DNA from: an uncultured Bacteroides sp.
Lineage (GTDB): Bacteria > Bacteroidota > Bacteroidia > Bacteroidales > Bacteroidaceae
Direction of reading: 5' to 3'
NCBI RefSeq assembly: GCF_905207245.1
Contig: NZ_CAJLKP010000048.1
Location: forward strand, 1 to 47,705
Length of the DNA stretch: 47,705 nt
Each line of letters starts with the position of its first letter. Within the stretch, counting starts at the first letter, position 1. Both the position numbers and the translations under genes were made by a program. The notes beneath the pieces are model-generated. The model searched no databases. It was not told where the DNA came from and saw only the letters and a program-made list of their open reading frames with translations. Shown here piece by piece: positions 33,267 through 42,485 of this stretch.

Positions 33267-35801
33267 ATGGATGCGATAATTTTTTATAATGGAGAAGAAA
33301 AAGAATATATTATTGAAAAAAATAACTTAACATCTTCCATTTTTAAAGAACAATATGAGAGAGCATTGAGACTTATCCAGGACATTGTAAACAATCCCAA
33401 TAATACAACACCAAGTATAGTATCTTTTTGTGGAGACAGGGGAGAAGGCAAAACATCTTGCATGCGCACCATAATGTATTTATTGGAAGACGCAAGTAAT
33501 AAATCCATAAAAGAATTATATAAGAATTGGAATATCGTAGACAAAAAGTTCGAAGTATTGGAAGTGATAGATCCAATATTCTTTGATAAAGAGCACAATG
33601 TTATCCAGCTTTTACTTGGACAGTTATATGCTGATTACATAAAAAAACTAGATAAGGTCAAGAATAAATGTGAGGAAGCAGAAAAATTAAAGCCATTAGG
33701 AAAAGCTTTTCAACGTACAACTCGTTGTTTGGCTCAAATAAAACATCCTAGAGAGAAGTTTTATAATACAACAGAAGATTTGGAAGCATTGGCAGCAGCA
33801 AAAGAATTACAAAAAAGCATTGATAACTTAATCAAGGAATATCTATCTGTAGCTGAAAAAGACTTCTTGGTAATTTCTATCGATGATATAGATCTCAATA
33901 TAAAAGGTGCCTATGAAATGGTGGAGCAAATACGCAAATATCTGCTAAGCAAACAATGCATATTATTCGTCTCACTCCATATCAACCAGCTCATTAACGT
34001 AGTGGCAACTTACTTGGATAAAGAGGATTCTCCTCACAATCGTTTGGAAACAGAAGACATGGCAACAAAATATGTTACGAAACTTATTCCGTTAGATAAT
34101 CGTGTTATAATGCCAAAGACTTACGATTTTTGCGATAAACGATTGCAAATATATAAAACACATGAAGATTCAGATGCTTCTGCTACATACAATTCTGTAA
34201 AAGAAGCTGTTGTACAACTGATTTATAATAAAACCAGATACCTTTTTTACAACAGTAAAGGAGGCGTATCGCCTATCGTTCCTAATAACCTCCGCTCTTT
34301 ACGTCATTTGATAGGCTTACTCTATAATATGGAGAATTTTGTGAACAATGCTACATCAGAAGCCAATAAACATGCTTTCAAAGCTTATTTCTTTCAGACG
34401 TGGATATATCAATTAGATAAAAAAGACCAAAAGTTTGCCAATCTCTTAGGTCAAAACAACGATACTTCACTGATAAACAAGCAAATCGTTTCCTATTTGG
34501 CAGAAAATAATCGAGAAAGAATATCAACAAATGAAAACAACTCATTGCTGACTAATATTATACAACCGGATAATTATAGTTACAACATCTCAGTAGGTGA
34601 TGTGTTTTACTTAACAAACTTTTTAGAGAAAAGTAACGTAAAAGAAGAACTCCGCTTACTTTTGTTTTTTATAAAATCATATTATAGTATTCGTCTTTAT
34701 GAATGCTATGACATAATAACAGAAAAGAGTGCGGAAATATTCCCAGAACCACAATTTGATGGTGAGATATTTAAAAGTGACGCCTTGTTTAACCGGGTTA
34801 ATATACTTCAAAAATTACTTAATGGAGCTTATTTTACTTATAATCCAGGTAATTATTTGCCTATGTCAAACGCAGGAACTTTCCGTGATTTAAAAGTTAT
34901 TAGCGCAAAAGTATTACGTGATAATTTATACACAGATTGGATTGACAATATGAAAAAATTTTCAGACGGAACACTTGGAAATAAAGAAATGGAAGTCTTT
35001 AAACAGAAATTTCGCATGATGGAATTTTTTGCCATTACATCCAAACGTTCTGTTCCTCAAAAACAGATTGGGAATTTTGAACGTATGAAAAGGAACAATC
35101 CTGAACCATATCATTTGTCTCCATTCAATATCAATACAGGATACATCGTATTTGACATCATGGCACCTTTTACTAATATCGTAAATCTAAAGTATGCATA
35201 TGGCAGATATTCATATTTACATTACGATAATAATTGGGATTTTTATGAATTTGCTTATCAAAATAAATGGAGTTTATTGCGACGTATGATGGAATATGTT
35301 GATTTGAAAGAATATAATGAAGAACATCCAGAAGCCCCCAAAGACATTTCAACCAAAACACTCATAAACGATGAAGACCTGAAAGACAAATTCTTCCGTT
35401 TAATATCCAATGCAAGTATAAGAAACGCAGAAGTGTTATCTGCCATGACAGAAATGATAACAAGTAGACGTTTTGATTATCACGGTGTGAATGATAATGC
35501 CAGAATGATAGCAGATTTCTATAAAAGTATTATCAATTCAGAAATGCGTACTTATAAAAATAATGACAGCCAAAAGCCGTATGTTATTCGATTTGCATTT
35601 TTAGAAGCAATTATTGAGCTATTGAATACAAACGGAGATTTATTTAAGCGTATTTATGAAACAGATTCAAGTATATCATTAAGTGTAATACAACAGAAAT
35701 TTTATCAATTTTACAACTTAAACTTCACTCGAAAAGCACGTAAGGGAATTGTGTCTGAATTAAGAAAAATTTATGGTACTGTAGTTGACACCATTCCTTA
35801 A
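33267..35801 (+). CDS. rdrA: RADAR ATPase, RdrA-like
   Basis: An 844-aa P-loop ATPase. Walker A GDRGEGKTS is at about 56-64 and Walker B ISIDDID near 204-209, followed by LFVSLHINQL as a sensor-type strand. The rest is long, helical and has no other known domain, as in RdrA. It is followed by an RdrB-like deaminase, the defining pair of RADAR (restriction by an adenosine deaminase acting on RNA), in which RdrA and RdrB assemble into a large complex and abort phage infection. It ends at TAA (35799-35801), but the same frame stays open for 40 more codons. Assignment rests on the pair; RdrA alone is less distinctive. Confidence 0.8.
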   Translation: MDAIIFYNGEEKEYIIEKNNLTSSIFKEQYERALRLIQDIVNNPNNTTPSIVSFCGDRGEGKTSCMRTIMYLLEDASNKSIKELYKNWNIVDKKFEVLEVIDPIFFDKEHNVIQLLLGQLYADYIKKLDKVKNKCEEAEKLKPLGKAFQRTTRCLAQIKHPREKFYNTTEDLEALAAAKELQKSIDNLIKEYLSVAEKDFLVISIDDIDLNIKGAYEMVEQIRKYLLSKQCILFVSLHINQLINVVATYLDKEDSPHNRLETEDMATKYVTKLIPLDNRVIMPKTYDFCDKRLQIYKTHEDSDASATYNSVKEAVVQLIYNKTRYLFYNSKGGVSPIVPNNLRSLRHLIGLLYNMENFVNNATSEANKHAFKAYFFQTWIYQLDKKDQKFANLLGQNNDTSLINKQIVSYLAENNRERISTNENNSLLTNIIQPDNYSYNISVGDVFYLTNFLEKSNVKEELRLLLFFIKSYYSIRLYECYDIITEKSAEIFPEPQFDGEIFKSDALFNRVNILQKLLNGAYFTYNPGNYLPMSNAGTFRDLKVISAKVLRDNLYTDWIDNMKKFSDGTLGNKEMEVFKQKFRMMEFFAITSKRSVPQKQIGNFERMKRNNPEPYHLSPFNINTGYIVFDIMAPFTNIVNLKYAYGRYSYLHYDNNWDFYEFAYQNKWSLLRRMMEYVDLKEYNEEHPEAPKDISTKTLINDEDLKDKFFRLISNASIRNAEVLSAMTEMITSRRFDYHGVNDNARMIADFYKSIINSEMRTYKNNDSQKPYVIRFAFLEAIIELLNTNGDLFKRIYETDSSISLSVIQQKFYQFYNLNFTRKARKGIVSELRKIYGTVVDTIP

Positions 35802-35924
35802 GAAACATGGAATAATATCTTTCCGGATGAACAAAAACAACACCCAAAGAATGAGATTATGGAAATTTTCAGAAAGAATTATGACATGATACGTTCACTT
35901 GTACCAGAAGATGTTGTGAAATAA
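35802..35924 (+). other. In-frame extension after the rdrA stop (40 codons)
   Basis: Reading on past TAA in frame gives 40 codons to TAA at 35922-35924. The peptide is protein-like (WNNIFPDEQKQHPKNEIMEI, then RSLVPEDVVK). With it, the gap to rdrB falls from 145 to 22 bases, more typical of the operon. Either a nonsense mutation clipped RdrA or the stop is read through. Confidence 0.5.
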
Positions 35925-35946
35925 AATAAATAGATTCGTTTATCTT

Positions 35947-38166
35947 ATGGATTTTCCTCGAAATATACTAAAAGCATTATTCTACGAAATAGAACTTGAT
36001 CATGTAGCAAATGCCATTGTTCAAAAATATAAATCGGATGACTTTTTGTTTAAGAAGATAGTAGAGATTATGTCTGTACTTATGCCAGCTTTTACAAAAA
36101 GTGAATTGAAATTATTGGCTGATATGGAAAAGCAAAAGTGGAAAAAAGATTGTGATACTATTGGGAAATGCGTTTTAGAATCTTTAATGAATGCTATCAA
36201 AGAATTGTCTGTAAATAATACTTCAAGTTTACTAAAAGTTCAATTTAACAATCTACTTAGATGGAGAGAGACATCACTGTTTTTAGGTGAAGACCTGTTG
36301 ATTTGTGCAATCTTATCAAAGAATTCACCTCAAATTAAAAATGACTTTTCATGGCAAGAAGTGCTAACACATGACAATCATGAACTAAACACTTTGTTAC
36401 AAACCAATGATTTGTGTGATTTACACTTGCATTTTAGTTCTTCATATGCTGCGTTTGATTTACAATGGATACAATGGATGAATTGCAAATATTCAGGAAA
36501 AGAGGATGGGAACGAGAGCAAATGGATACAGATTGCAATGACTATTCGTTTCAAAATATTTAGTTATTTAGAATGTAAAAAGGCTGATTGGATCGGAATA
36601 GAAAATATTTTGTCATGGGAAGATAATATGATACATACGCAAACAACATCTCTTTACGATGATATTAACTTTGCTATATTATGTTCACAAAAGATAAATA
36701 ATGATGGCGATTATTCATATTGGGACTACGCAATAAGGACTGATATTTCAACTCTTAATAATTCTCCATACACGCTATTGTGGGGCGAAAGAAAACTTCT
36801 TTATAGCTATTTATTTGAATTCAATAATGGAAAAGATCCAAACATAAAAAAATTGGCAACAGCATTTTATATGTATTGTATAATAAAAATCAATATTAGA
36901 AAGAACTATATTTTAACAAATAAATTTGTTGGTTTGGAAAATTTTCAAGACCATAACAATAAACATTGTGATGTAGGAGATAATATAAAAGACAAATATG
37001 TTATACAAAGTAGCTTAGAAGGAAATTCAAAAATAAAAATAGAACCAAGATTTTCGATAAGTTTTGAAAATGCAGAGAAAAAAATGGCGAGAAAATCCAA
37101 TACCAATTTTTTTATGCCATTTTTCTCTGATAATCTTTTTGCAAATCAACAAACCGACAGAATAGCATTCACTATATCTATTCCCAAACCAAAAAACAAA
37201 AGTCGTGAAGGATGGAGTAAAAACAGAACTGAAACACAAAAAACTTTTGAAATATTTCTCCACAAATTCTATAAAAAAGCGGATGATAACCAAATACCAA
37301 TAGTAGGTGTGGACTTTGCTGGCGCAGATTGGAAATCAAGACCTTATTTCTTTTCACCATTAGTTAGATATGGACGAGAAAATGGATTTGACAACTTTAC
37401 TTATCACATTGGAGAAGATTTTTACGATTTAATAGATGGCTTAAGGGCTGTAGATGAAGTCTTGGTATTCTTGAACTGGAATGGACATAACAGACTAGCT
37501 CATCTCAATTCACTTTTTGTAGATGTAGAAAAGTACTATGAAACAAGGCATTGGAATATGATTATTCCACAACAAATTCTTTTAGATAATCTCATTTGGA
37601 TACAAAAATGGACAGATAAATTGTGTGTCAAATTGGAAGACGATGTTGAGAAATTATTCATACAGAAAATAGAAGACTGTTTTAAGGATTTAAAGTGTGA
37701 AAAATATTTAAGCTTCGAATCTTACATGGAAAATTTTGAAATTCGAGGTTTCGAAGACACATATCTATTAGAAACTGTGGCCGAAAACTACAACAAGCTC
37801 ACTCAAATAACTGCATGGCATATATTAAAAAGCCACAAGTTTTTATCTTTATTAGAAAAGATACAAACCTCCTTACTTCAAACAATAATCAACAAAAACA
37901 TTCATATAGAAACCTGTCCATCATCCAATTTTCTTATTGGAAGATTTGATAAATATGACAGCGTTCCAACTGCTAATTTATATAAGTACATAGATAAAGC
38001 TTCTATCTCTATTAATACTGATATTAAGGGTACAGTAGCAACTTCTTTAGTAAATGAATACTCGTTAATGGCTTTAGCTTTAGAAAAAAAAGGGATTGAA
38101 AAAACAGAAATACATCAGTATTTAAAAAAAATAATGAATGCAAGTCATACTCGGAAGTTTACTTAA
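35947..38166 (+). CDS. rdrB: RADAR adenosine deaminase, RdrB-like
   Basis: A 739-aa protein built on the adenosine deaminase fold. Metal site H159-x-H161 in CDLHLHFSSS; catalytic HAGE-like YHIGED (H486, E488); a degenerate NRLAHL (H519) in place of RIGHG; IETCPSSNFLIG near 655-665 (family EvCPtSN); and ISINTDIKGTVATSLVNEY near 690, where housekeeping enzymes have TDDP. Long insertions around the core match RdrB rather than a ~330-aa enzyme. With RdrA it would deaminate adenosine (in RNA, or adenosine nucleotides by later reports) during phage infection. No accessory membrane gene is seen. Confidence 0.87.
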   Translation: MDFPRNILKALFYEIELDHVANAIVQKYKSDDFLFKKIVEIMSVLMPAFTKSELKLLADMEKQKWKKDCDTIGKCVLESLMNAIKELSVNNTSSLLKVQFNNLLRWRETSLFLGEDLLICAILSKNSPQIKNDFSWQEVLTHDNHELNTLLQTNDLCDLHLHFSSSYAAFDLQWIQWMNCKYSGKEDGNESKWIQIAMTIRFKIFSYLECKKADWIGIENILSWEDNMIHTQTTSLYDDINFAILCSQKINNDGDYSYWDYAIRTDISTLNNSPYTLLWGERKLLYSYLFEFNNGKDPNIKKLATAFYMYCIIKINIRKNYILTNKFVGLENFQDHNNKHCDVGDNIKDKYVIQSSLEGNSKIKIEPRFSISFENAEKKMARKSNTNFFMPFFSDNLFANQQTDRIAFTISIPKPKNKSREGWSKNRTETQKTFEIFLHKFYKKADDNQIPIVGVDFAGADWKSRPYFFSPLVRYGRENGFDNFTYHIGEDFYDLIDGLRAVDEVLVFLNWNGHNRLAHLNSLFVDVEKYYETRHWNMIIPQQILLDNLIWIQKWTDKLCVKLEDDVEKLFIQKIEDCFKDLKCEKYLSFESYMENFEIRGFEDTYLLETVAENYNKLTQITAWHILKSHKFLSLLEKIQTSLLQTIINKNIHIETCPSSNFLIGRFDKYDSVPTANLYKYIDKASISINTDIKGTVATSLVNEYSLMALALEKKGIEKTEIHQYLKKIMNASHTRKFT

Positions 38167-38497
38167 CAAGCTACATCAGCTAAATATCAATAGCACTATT
38201 TCTACTAATTATTCCTACTATTATAAAAAAACAAATTGACTTTGAATGCGAATAAAACCTGATTTTTAATCAATTACAAAATCTCATTCTATTTAATCAG
38301 AAATTACATCAAGAAAAGAAGCGTGTATATTTGCAGAAATCGAACCTTTTACTTACCTTTGCATTGTCAAAGAGATAATGATTGTTGAATTGATAAAGAA
38401 AAGCAATGAATTTAGTGTAAGGCTAATTCAATGGTTTTTATAAAAGATAAAGCAAGAATGTGCAGTCATTCAAGGAATTAGAATAAACCGAAGCAAA
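38167..38497. other. Non-coding stretch with two promoters
   Basis: TATATTTG (38326) and TACCTTTG (38355) lie in tandem and point to the tRNA-like end. Between them and 38498 there is no intact tRNA body. Confidence 0.35.
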
Positions 38498-38520
38498 AGG
38501 TTCGATTCCTGGTGGCACCA
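38498..38520 (+). other. tRNA-3'-end-like sequence, possible attachment site
   Basis: AGGTTCGATTCCTGGTGGCACCA has the T-loop (GGTTCGATTCC) and a CACCA-like end of a tRNA or tmRNA. The matching 5' acceptor strand is not found upstream, so it is a fragment, as left when an element integrates into a tRNA 3' end. It sits ~100 bases before the integrase. Confidence 0.4.
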
Positions 38521-38532
38521 CTTGAAAATCAG

Positions 38533-38560
38533 AGAGTTACTCAATAATGAGTAGCTCTTT
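38533..38560 (+). terminator. Hairpin after the tRNA-like end
   Basis: AGAGTTACTCA pairs with TGAGTAGCTCT, followed by TTGTT. Confidence 0.5.
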
Positions 38561-38578
38561 GTTCGTTAATAGGGCTGT

Positions 38579-38623
38579 GGTTTACACGGATTCAGGCAAG
38601 TTGTGTAAACCAGCGTGTAAACC
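38579..38623. repeat. Three 9-bp repeats at the integrase start
   Basis: GGTTTACAC (38579-38587) is the inverse of GTGTAAACC, which occurs twice more (38603-38611, 38615-38623), the last abutting the ATG. Candidate integrase arm sites or autorepression sites. Confidence 0.5.
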
Positions 38624-39823
38624 ATGGCGACAACAGTAAACGTAGTATGCTACAAATCTAAAGTGCTCAAAAACAATGAATCACCTCTAATGATTAGAGT
38701 GTGTAAGGATAGGAAGCGAAAGTACATCAGCATTGGACTATCCATCAATCCTATCTATTGGGATTTCACTAAGAATGCTCCCAAACCACAGTGCCCAAAC
38801 AAGGAAGCTCTAACTACCCTAATAACCCTGAAACTTCATGCCTATTCGGAGCAGATTATGGAGTTCAAGGCTATGGATAGGGATTATACGGCAAGTACTC
38901 TGGTGGAGAAAGTCAGTAAGCCCAGCAAACTAAAGACTGTAGGAGAAGTGTTTTTGGAACAGATGCAGGCTCTTAGGGATGCACAAAGGTTGAGCTACAT
39001 GCTCACCATCCAGCAGACTTACAATTCCCTCATGGAGTTCAACAAGCATCTTAATATCTACTTCGTGGATATAGATGTCCCATGGTTGAAGAGATATGAA
39101 ACTTGGCTACGCAAGCATGGCTTATCAGGAAACACAATCAAAGGCAGGTTCGTAGATATACGCACCATGTACAACATTGCCGTAGATGAGAATCTTGTTA
39201 AGGTGGAGCATTACCCGTTCAGGAAGTTTAAAATCTCTAAGCTACAACAGGAAACCGCCAAACGTGCCATCACTAAAGAAGATGTTACCAGAATCATGGA
39301 ATATAAAACTAAGAATAAGCTGGTACAATTCGCCATAGACATCTTTACATTCTCTTACATCATGGGCGGAATCAACTTTGTAGACATAGCATCTCTTACT
39401 AAAGAGAACATCATGGATAATAGATTAGTCTATATCCGACAAAAGACTAAAAAGTTAATTCAGCTCCCGTTGCAGGATAAAGCCATTGAACTGATAGAGA
39501 AATACCATGATGATAATAACCCGCACTTGTTCCCTATCCTTCTGGCTTACCATAAGACAGAACAACAAAGGCTTAACAGGGTGCATAAGGTGATTGTCAA
39601 CGTAAACAAAAGATTGAAGAAGATTGGCAAGGAATTGGAGCTACCTATTACCTTGACTACCTACGTAGCCCGTCACAGCCATGCTACAATTCTTAAAAAG
39701 GCAGGTGTGGCAACTTCCATTATCAGCGAATCTTTAGGGCATAGTTCAGAGAAGGTAACTCAAATCTATCTGGATAGCTTTGGCAATGAACAGATGGATG
39801 ATGCTATGAAGAATTTGCTCTAA
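38624..39823 (+). CDS. Tyrosine recombinase/integrase
   Basis: A 399-aa Bacteroidetes-type integrase: N-terminal arm-binding domain (VNVVCYKSKVLKNNESPLMI, then KYISIGLSINPIYWDF), SAM-like core-binding domain (LEQMQALRDAQR onward) and a C-terminal catalytic domain. Catalytic features: YVARHSHAT (HxxR), LGHSSEKVT, then the nucleophile Y in QIYLDSF. The first catalytic Arg position reads IMGGINFVDI, without Arg, as in IntDOT-type enzymes. It lies next to the tRNA-like end and drives integration of the element to its right. Confidence 0.92.
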   Translation: MATTVNVVCYKSKVLKNNESPLMIRVCKDRKRKYISIGLSINPIYWDFTKNAPKPQCPNKEALTTLITLKLHAYSEQIMEFKAMDRDYTASTLVEKVSKPSKLKTVGEVFLEQMQALRDAQRLSYMLTIQQTYNSLMEFNKHLNIYFVDIDVPWLKRYETWLRKHGLSGNTIKGRFVDIRTMYNIAVDENLVKVEHYPFRKFKISKLQQETAKRAITKEDVTRIMEYKTKNKLVQFAIDIFTFSYIMGGINFVDIASLTKENIMDNRLVYIRQKTKKLIQLPLQDKAIELIEKYHDDNNPHLFPILLAYHKTEQQRLNRVHKVIVNVNKRLKKIGKELELPITLTTYVARHSHATILKKAGVATSIISESLGHSSEKVTQIYLDSFGNEQMDDAMKNLL

Positions 39824-39829
39824 ACTTTA

Positions 39830-39870
39830 AATAATCTCACTTACAGCAATGTAGGTGAGATTATTTTTTT
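39830..39870 (+). terminator. Terminator after integrase
   Basis: AATAATCTCAC pairs with GTGAGATTATT, followed by T residues. Confidence 0.75.
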
Positions 39871-39900
39871 AATTTTGCCAGAGATACAAATATTTATGCC

Positions 39901-40857
39901 ATGCCTGAAGTTACATTTAACATACCAACCATTAAACAGCTATATCCGGAACTGAACAGATGCTTTGGGTTCACCTATGACGATATAAGCAATGAATTGA
40001 CGCAAGTCTATACCAAGAAAGTTCTCAATTTAACGCCAGAAGAAAAGGAACTCACCAAGCAATGTAAATCAGAAAATGATTGGGGAGTAGATGTAGTAAA
40101 GTTTGCGCTGGCTACCAATGAGAATATAGCAGTGAAAGTTCCAGATAATTTTAGTCCTGAAACAATAATGGAGTCTTATGCCGCAGAACTTTACAATGAA
40201 GACTTTGCTTCATGTGCATTAATATTCATGGCTGCACTCCTATATAGAGATAGAGTTACAGAAGTCCCAACATCAGAAGGAGAATATGATGATATGCAAT
40301 ATCAGCAATATATCCATGAAGTCAGACCTGATATGCTAAAGCTATACATTGCTCTCAATCAGCCCAAACAGAAAAAAGGGAAAGACTTCATTACTGATAT
40401 AAAGATAGCAGCAGGTGGTAATTCACCAATACTTATCAATAATAAAGATAATTGGTTGGAGAATCGACTGAATGAATATCTGCACCATTATTTAGGAATA
40501 AACAGTCTGGAGGAAGCCCAATTAGAATTAGACATAATATATGGAAATAAGAAGGTCGGCAATAAAATGATTGACCCTATTCAATCTCTCTATATATGGG
40601 GAACATATCAATTACTCCAAAACACACATTTAAAATCTACCAAAGAAAAAGTGCCAACAAGACCACAAGCCAATTTAATAGAATCTTATCTGAAAGCTAT
40701 TGAATTGATAGATGCCGATGATGTTACGACAGATGCCAACAACATAAGAAGCAGGCTATATTCATTCCTAAAGAAATATAACACAGTAGAATCCCTACTT
40801 AACTATAAGACATTCAAACTATCACCTAATAATATAGTTGGAACAAAACTCTGGTAA
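39901..40857 (+). CDS. Unknown protein (318 aa)
   Basis: A promoter-like TTTTTTTAATTTTGCC (contains TAATTTTG) precedes the start. Acidic, soluble protein with a helical pattern; stretches such as YIHEVRPDMLKLYIALNQPK and an Asn-rich middle. No motif recognised. It follows the integrase and is set off by terminators on both sides, so it is transcribed alone. Confidence 0.7.
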   Translation: MPEVTFNIPTIKQLYPELNRCFGFTYDDISNELTQVYTKKVLNLTPEEKELTKQCKSENDWGVDVVKFALATNENIAVKVPDNFSPETIMESYAAELYNEDFASCALIFMAALLYRDRVTEVPTSEGEYDDMQYQQYIHEVRPDMLKLYIALNQPKQKKGKDFITDIKIAAGGNSPILINNKDNWLENRLNEYLHHYLGINSLEEAQLELDIIYGNKKVGNKMIDPIQSLYIWGTYQLLQNTHLKSTKEKVPTRPQANLIESYLKAIELIDADDVTTDANNIRSRLYSFLKKYNTVESLLNYKTFKLSPNNIVGTKLW

Positions 40858-40878
40858 ATCATACTCTCCTTATATAGC

Positions 40879-40915
40879 AGGCAGCTCTTACAGTGGTAAA
40901 GAACTGCCTTTTTCT
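40879..40915 (+). terminator. Intrinsic terminator
   Basis: AGGCAG-TCTT / AAGA-CTGCCT with a bulge, followed by TTTTTC. Confidence 0.6.
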
Positions 40916-41025
40916 TTGTCCTATTCTGTACCAATCTACCCCATCACAAGGTTCTAACTTTGCGGCACTTTCAGAAAGTTGATAGGCTCGTTGCCACCAA
41001 CTAACCACTGAATGTACAATAGAAA

Positions 41026-41298
41026 ATGAAGAAGAAGAACTATCCTATGACAAAAGAACAAGTAGCTGAAATGAATTTTAAATCTCTTATAGAGATAAAT
41101 TATTTAGTAGAAAGAGCGTTTGACGACCCAAAGGACCTTGAAGCTGTTGTAATGAAATTACAGAATTACTACGGAGGTTCACCTGAATCGGTTGTAGATG
41201 ATTTAATGTCTGAAATAGAAGAGAATCTATCCTTTGTCAGAAGTGGATTGGAGGAAGCAGCATATAATATGCAGCAGAAGGCTAATGTCACAAAATAG
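41026..41298 (+). CDS. Unknown small protein (90 aa)
   Basis: Lys-rich start (MKKKNYPMTKEQVAEMNF), then an acidic helical body (VVDDLMSEIEENLSFVRSG). Coding-like and closed by a terminator 10 bases on. No family recognised. Confidence 0.6.
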   Translation: MKKKNYPMTKEQVAEMNFKSLIEINYLVERAFDDPKDLEAVVMKLQNYYGGSPESVVDDLMSEIEENLSFVRSGLEEAAYNMQQKANVTK

Positions 41299-41308
41299 GC
41301 AAACCCAC

Positions 41309-41340
41309 AAAGGAATCTCCTGCAAATAGGGATTCCTTTG
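41309..41340 (+). terminator. Intrinsic terminator
   Basis: AAAGGAATC pairs with GATTCCTTT around a loop. Confidence 0.6.
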
Positions 41341-41480
41341 GTAAAGAACTCGCCGAAACAAGCTGTTATTCTTTACCAATTCAAACCAAAGCAGAGCAAT
41401 ACCTTTGCATCGTAATCAACAACGATAAGGCGCTAAAGTTGATGATTACATAGTAACTAACAAATTAAAAATAAAAAGCT

Positions 41481-41999
41481 ATGAACATATTATTAGCAAA
41501 TCAGAGTGAAGAAACGTCTGTAAGAACAGACAAGTCTATTGATTCTTTCTTTATAGACAGATTCCTCAAAGGCGTCCTAAGACTTCCTACCGAAATTCGT
41601 CTTCGTTTCAAGACAATTGATGGCAGACCAGCTATTAAAGTCTATCTGACTTATCAAAATCGAATCAAAGAGACTCTAACGACTATCGCCAACGAATCTC
41701 TAATCAATGCAGTAATCGCAGCAATGGGCAGTAACTTGAAACCAATTCAAGAGTTTGCCAGTAATGGTAACACGGCTATCGAAGAATCTTCCGAAAACTT
41801 TGAATTAGAAATGTTTCAGACTTTCATTCGGTCAAAGTACCGATTGACGATTGAGGAGGACTTCATATCTCCTTCCGGTGGTAGATTTCTCCATGCTGTT
41901 TTCTCAATCGGCTATCACAGTCAAATCCATTTCTATCTTAAACGGGATGAACACATCGAAGAATTACTAAATGAAGTTTTGACTTCAAAAGCAAACTAA
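41481..41999 (+). CDS. Unknown protein (172 aa)
   Basis: Soluble protein with a strand-rich middle (TEIRLRFKTIDGRPAIKVYL). The C-terminal half (FIRSKYRLTIEEDFISPSGG, then RDEHIEELLNEV) suggests a small alpha/beta domain. It heads a group with 42054 and 42482, though a terminator intervenes. Family not recognised. Confidence 0.65.
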   Translation: MNILLANQSEETSVRTDKSIDSFFIDRFLKGVLRLPTEIRLRFKTIDGRPAIKVYLTYQNRIKETLTTIANESLINAVIAAMGSNLKPIQEFASNGNTAIEESSENFELEMFQTFIRSKYRLTIEEDFISPSGGRFLHAVFSIGYHSQIHFYLKRDEHIEELLNEVLTSKAN

Positions 42000-42009
42000 T
42001 GTCTTATCT

Positions 42010-42036
42010 GGAGGGAGGGTAAAACCTCTCTCCTTT
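42010..42036 (+). terminator. Intrinsic terminator
   Basis: GGAGGGAGG pairs with CCTCTCTCC around GTAAAA, then TTTAC. Confidence 0.65.
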
Positions 42037-42053
42037 ACATTCTTAATAGTTCT

Positions 42054-42485
42054 ATGAATATTATACTGCCCCCTGCATACGACAACGAATCAGCCCATCG
42101 GCAACTAAAGCAGTTGATGGAGCAGAAAAGAAATCTATCCATCAGGTTAGATAACGAACCCTGCGCATGGATAAGTACCCCGAACATAACAGGACTAAGA
42201 TACCAACTCAATAAGGATTCCTGGAAGTGGATAATCAATTATCTGGAAACTGGAAGCCCCGATGATTTTAAAGTGTTCCCGTCCCATGAAGAGCCATTAC
42301 CCGACTTTCAAACTACGGTACTTAAAACATTGGTCGATATGAAGCAAAGGATATATAGGATTCCATTTCTAAGAGAAACCCAGTCACATATAAACCTCGT
42401 TGCAGTATTTAAGTTAGGTAAAATATACTTCCGAATCAATAGGACAGCACCCATTGTAGAATATCTCAACACCCATAATATATGA
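42054..42485 (+). CDS. Unknown protein (143 aa)
   Basis: Begins 18 bases after the terminator and overlaps the helicase-like gene by four bases (ATGA), so the two are probably translated together. Mixed composition with WKWIINYLETGSPDDFKVFP. No motif recognised; likely a partner of the helicase-like protein. Confidence 0.65.
   Translation: MNIILPPAYDNESAHRQLKQLMEQKRNLSIRLDNEPCAWISTPNITGLRYQLNKDSWKWIINYLETGSPDDFKVFPSHEEPLPDFQTTVLKTLVDMKQRIYRIPFLRETQSHINLVAVFKLGKIYFRINRTAPIVEYLNTHNI

Noticed and set aside
38400..38520. A complete tRNA gene ending at CACCA
   Set aside because: Only the T-loop and 3' end are recognisable; no matching acceptor 5' strand, D-arm or anticodon arm was found upstream.
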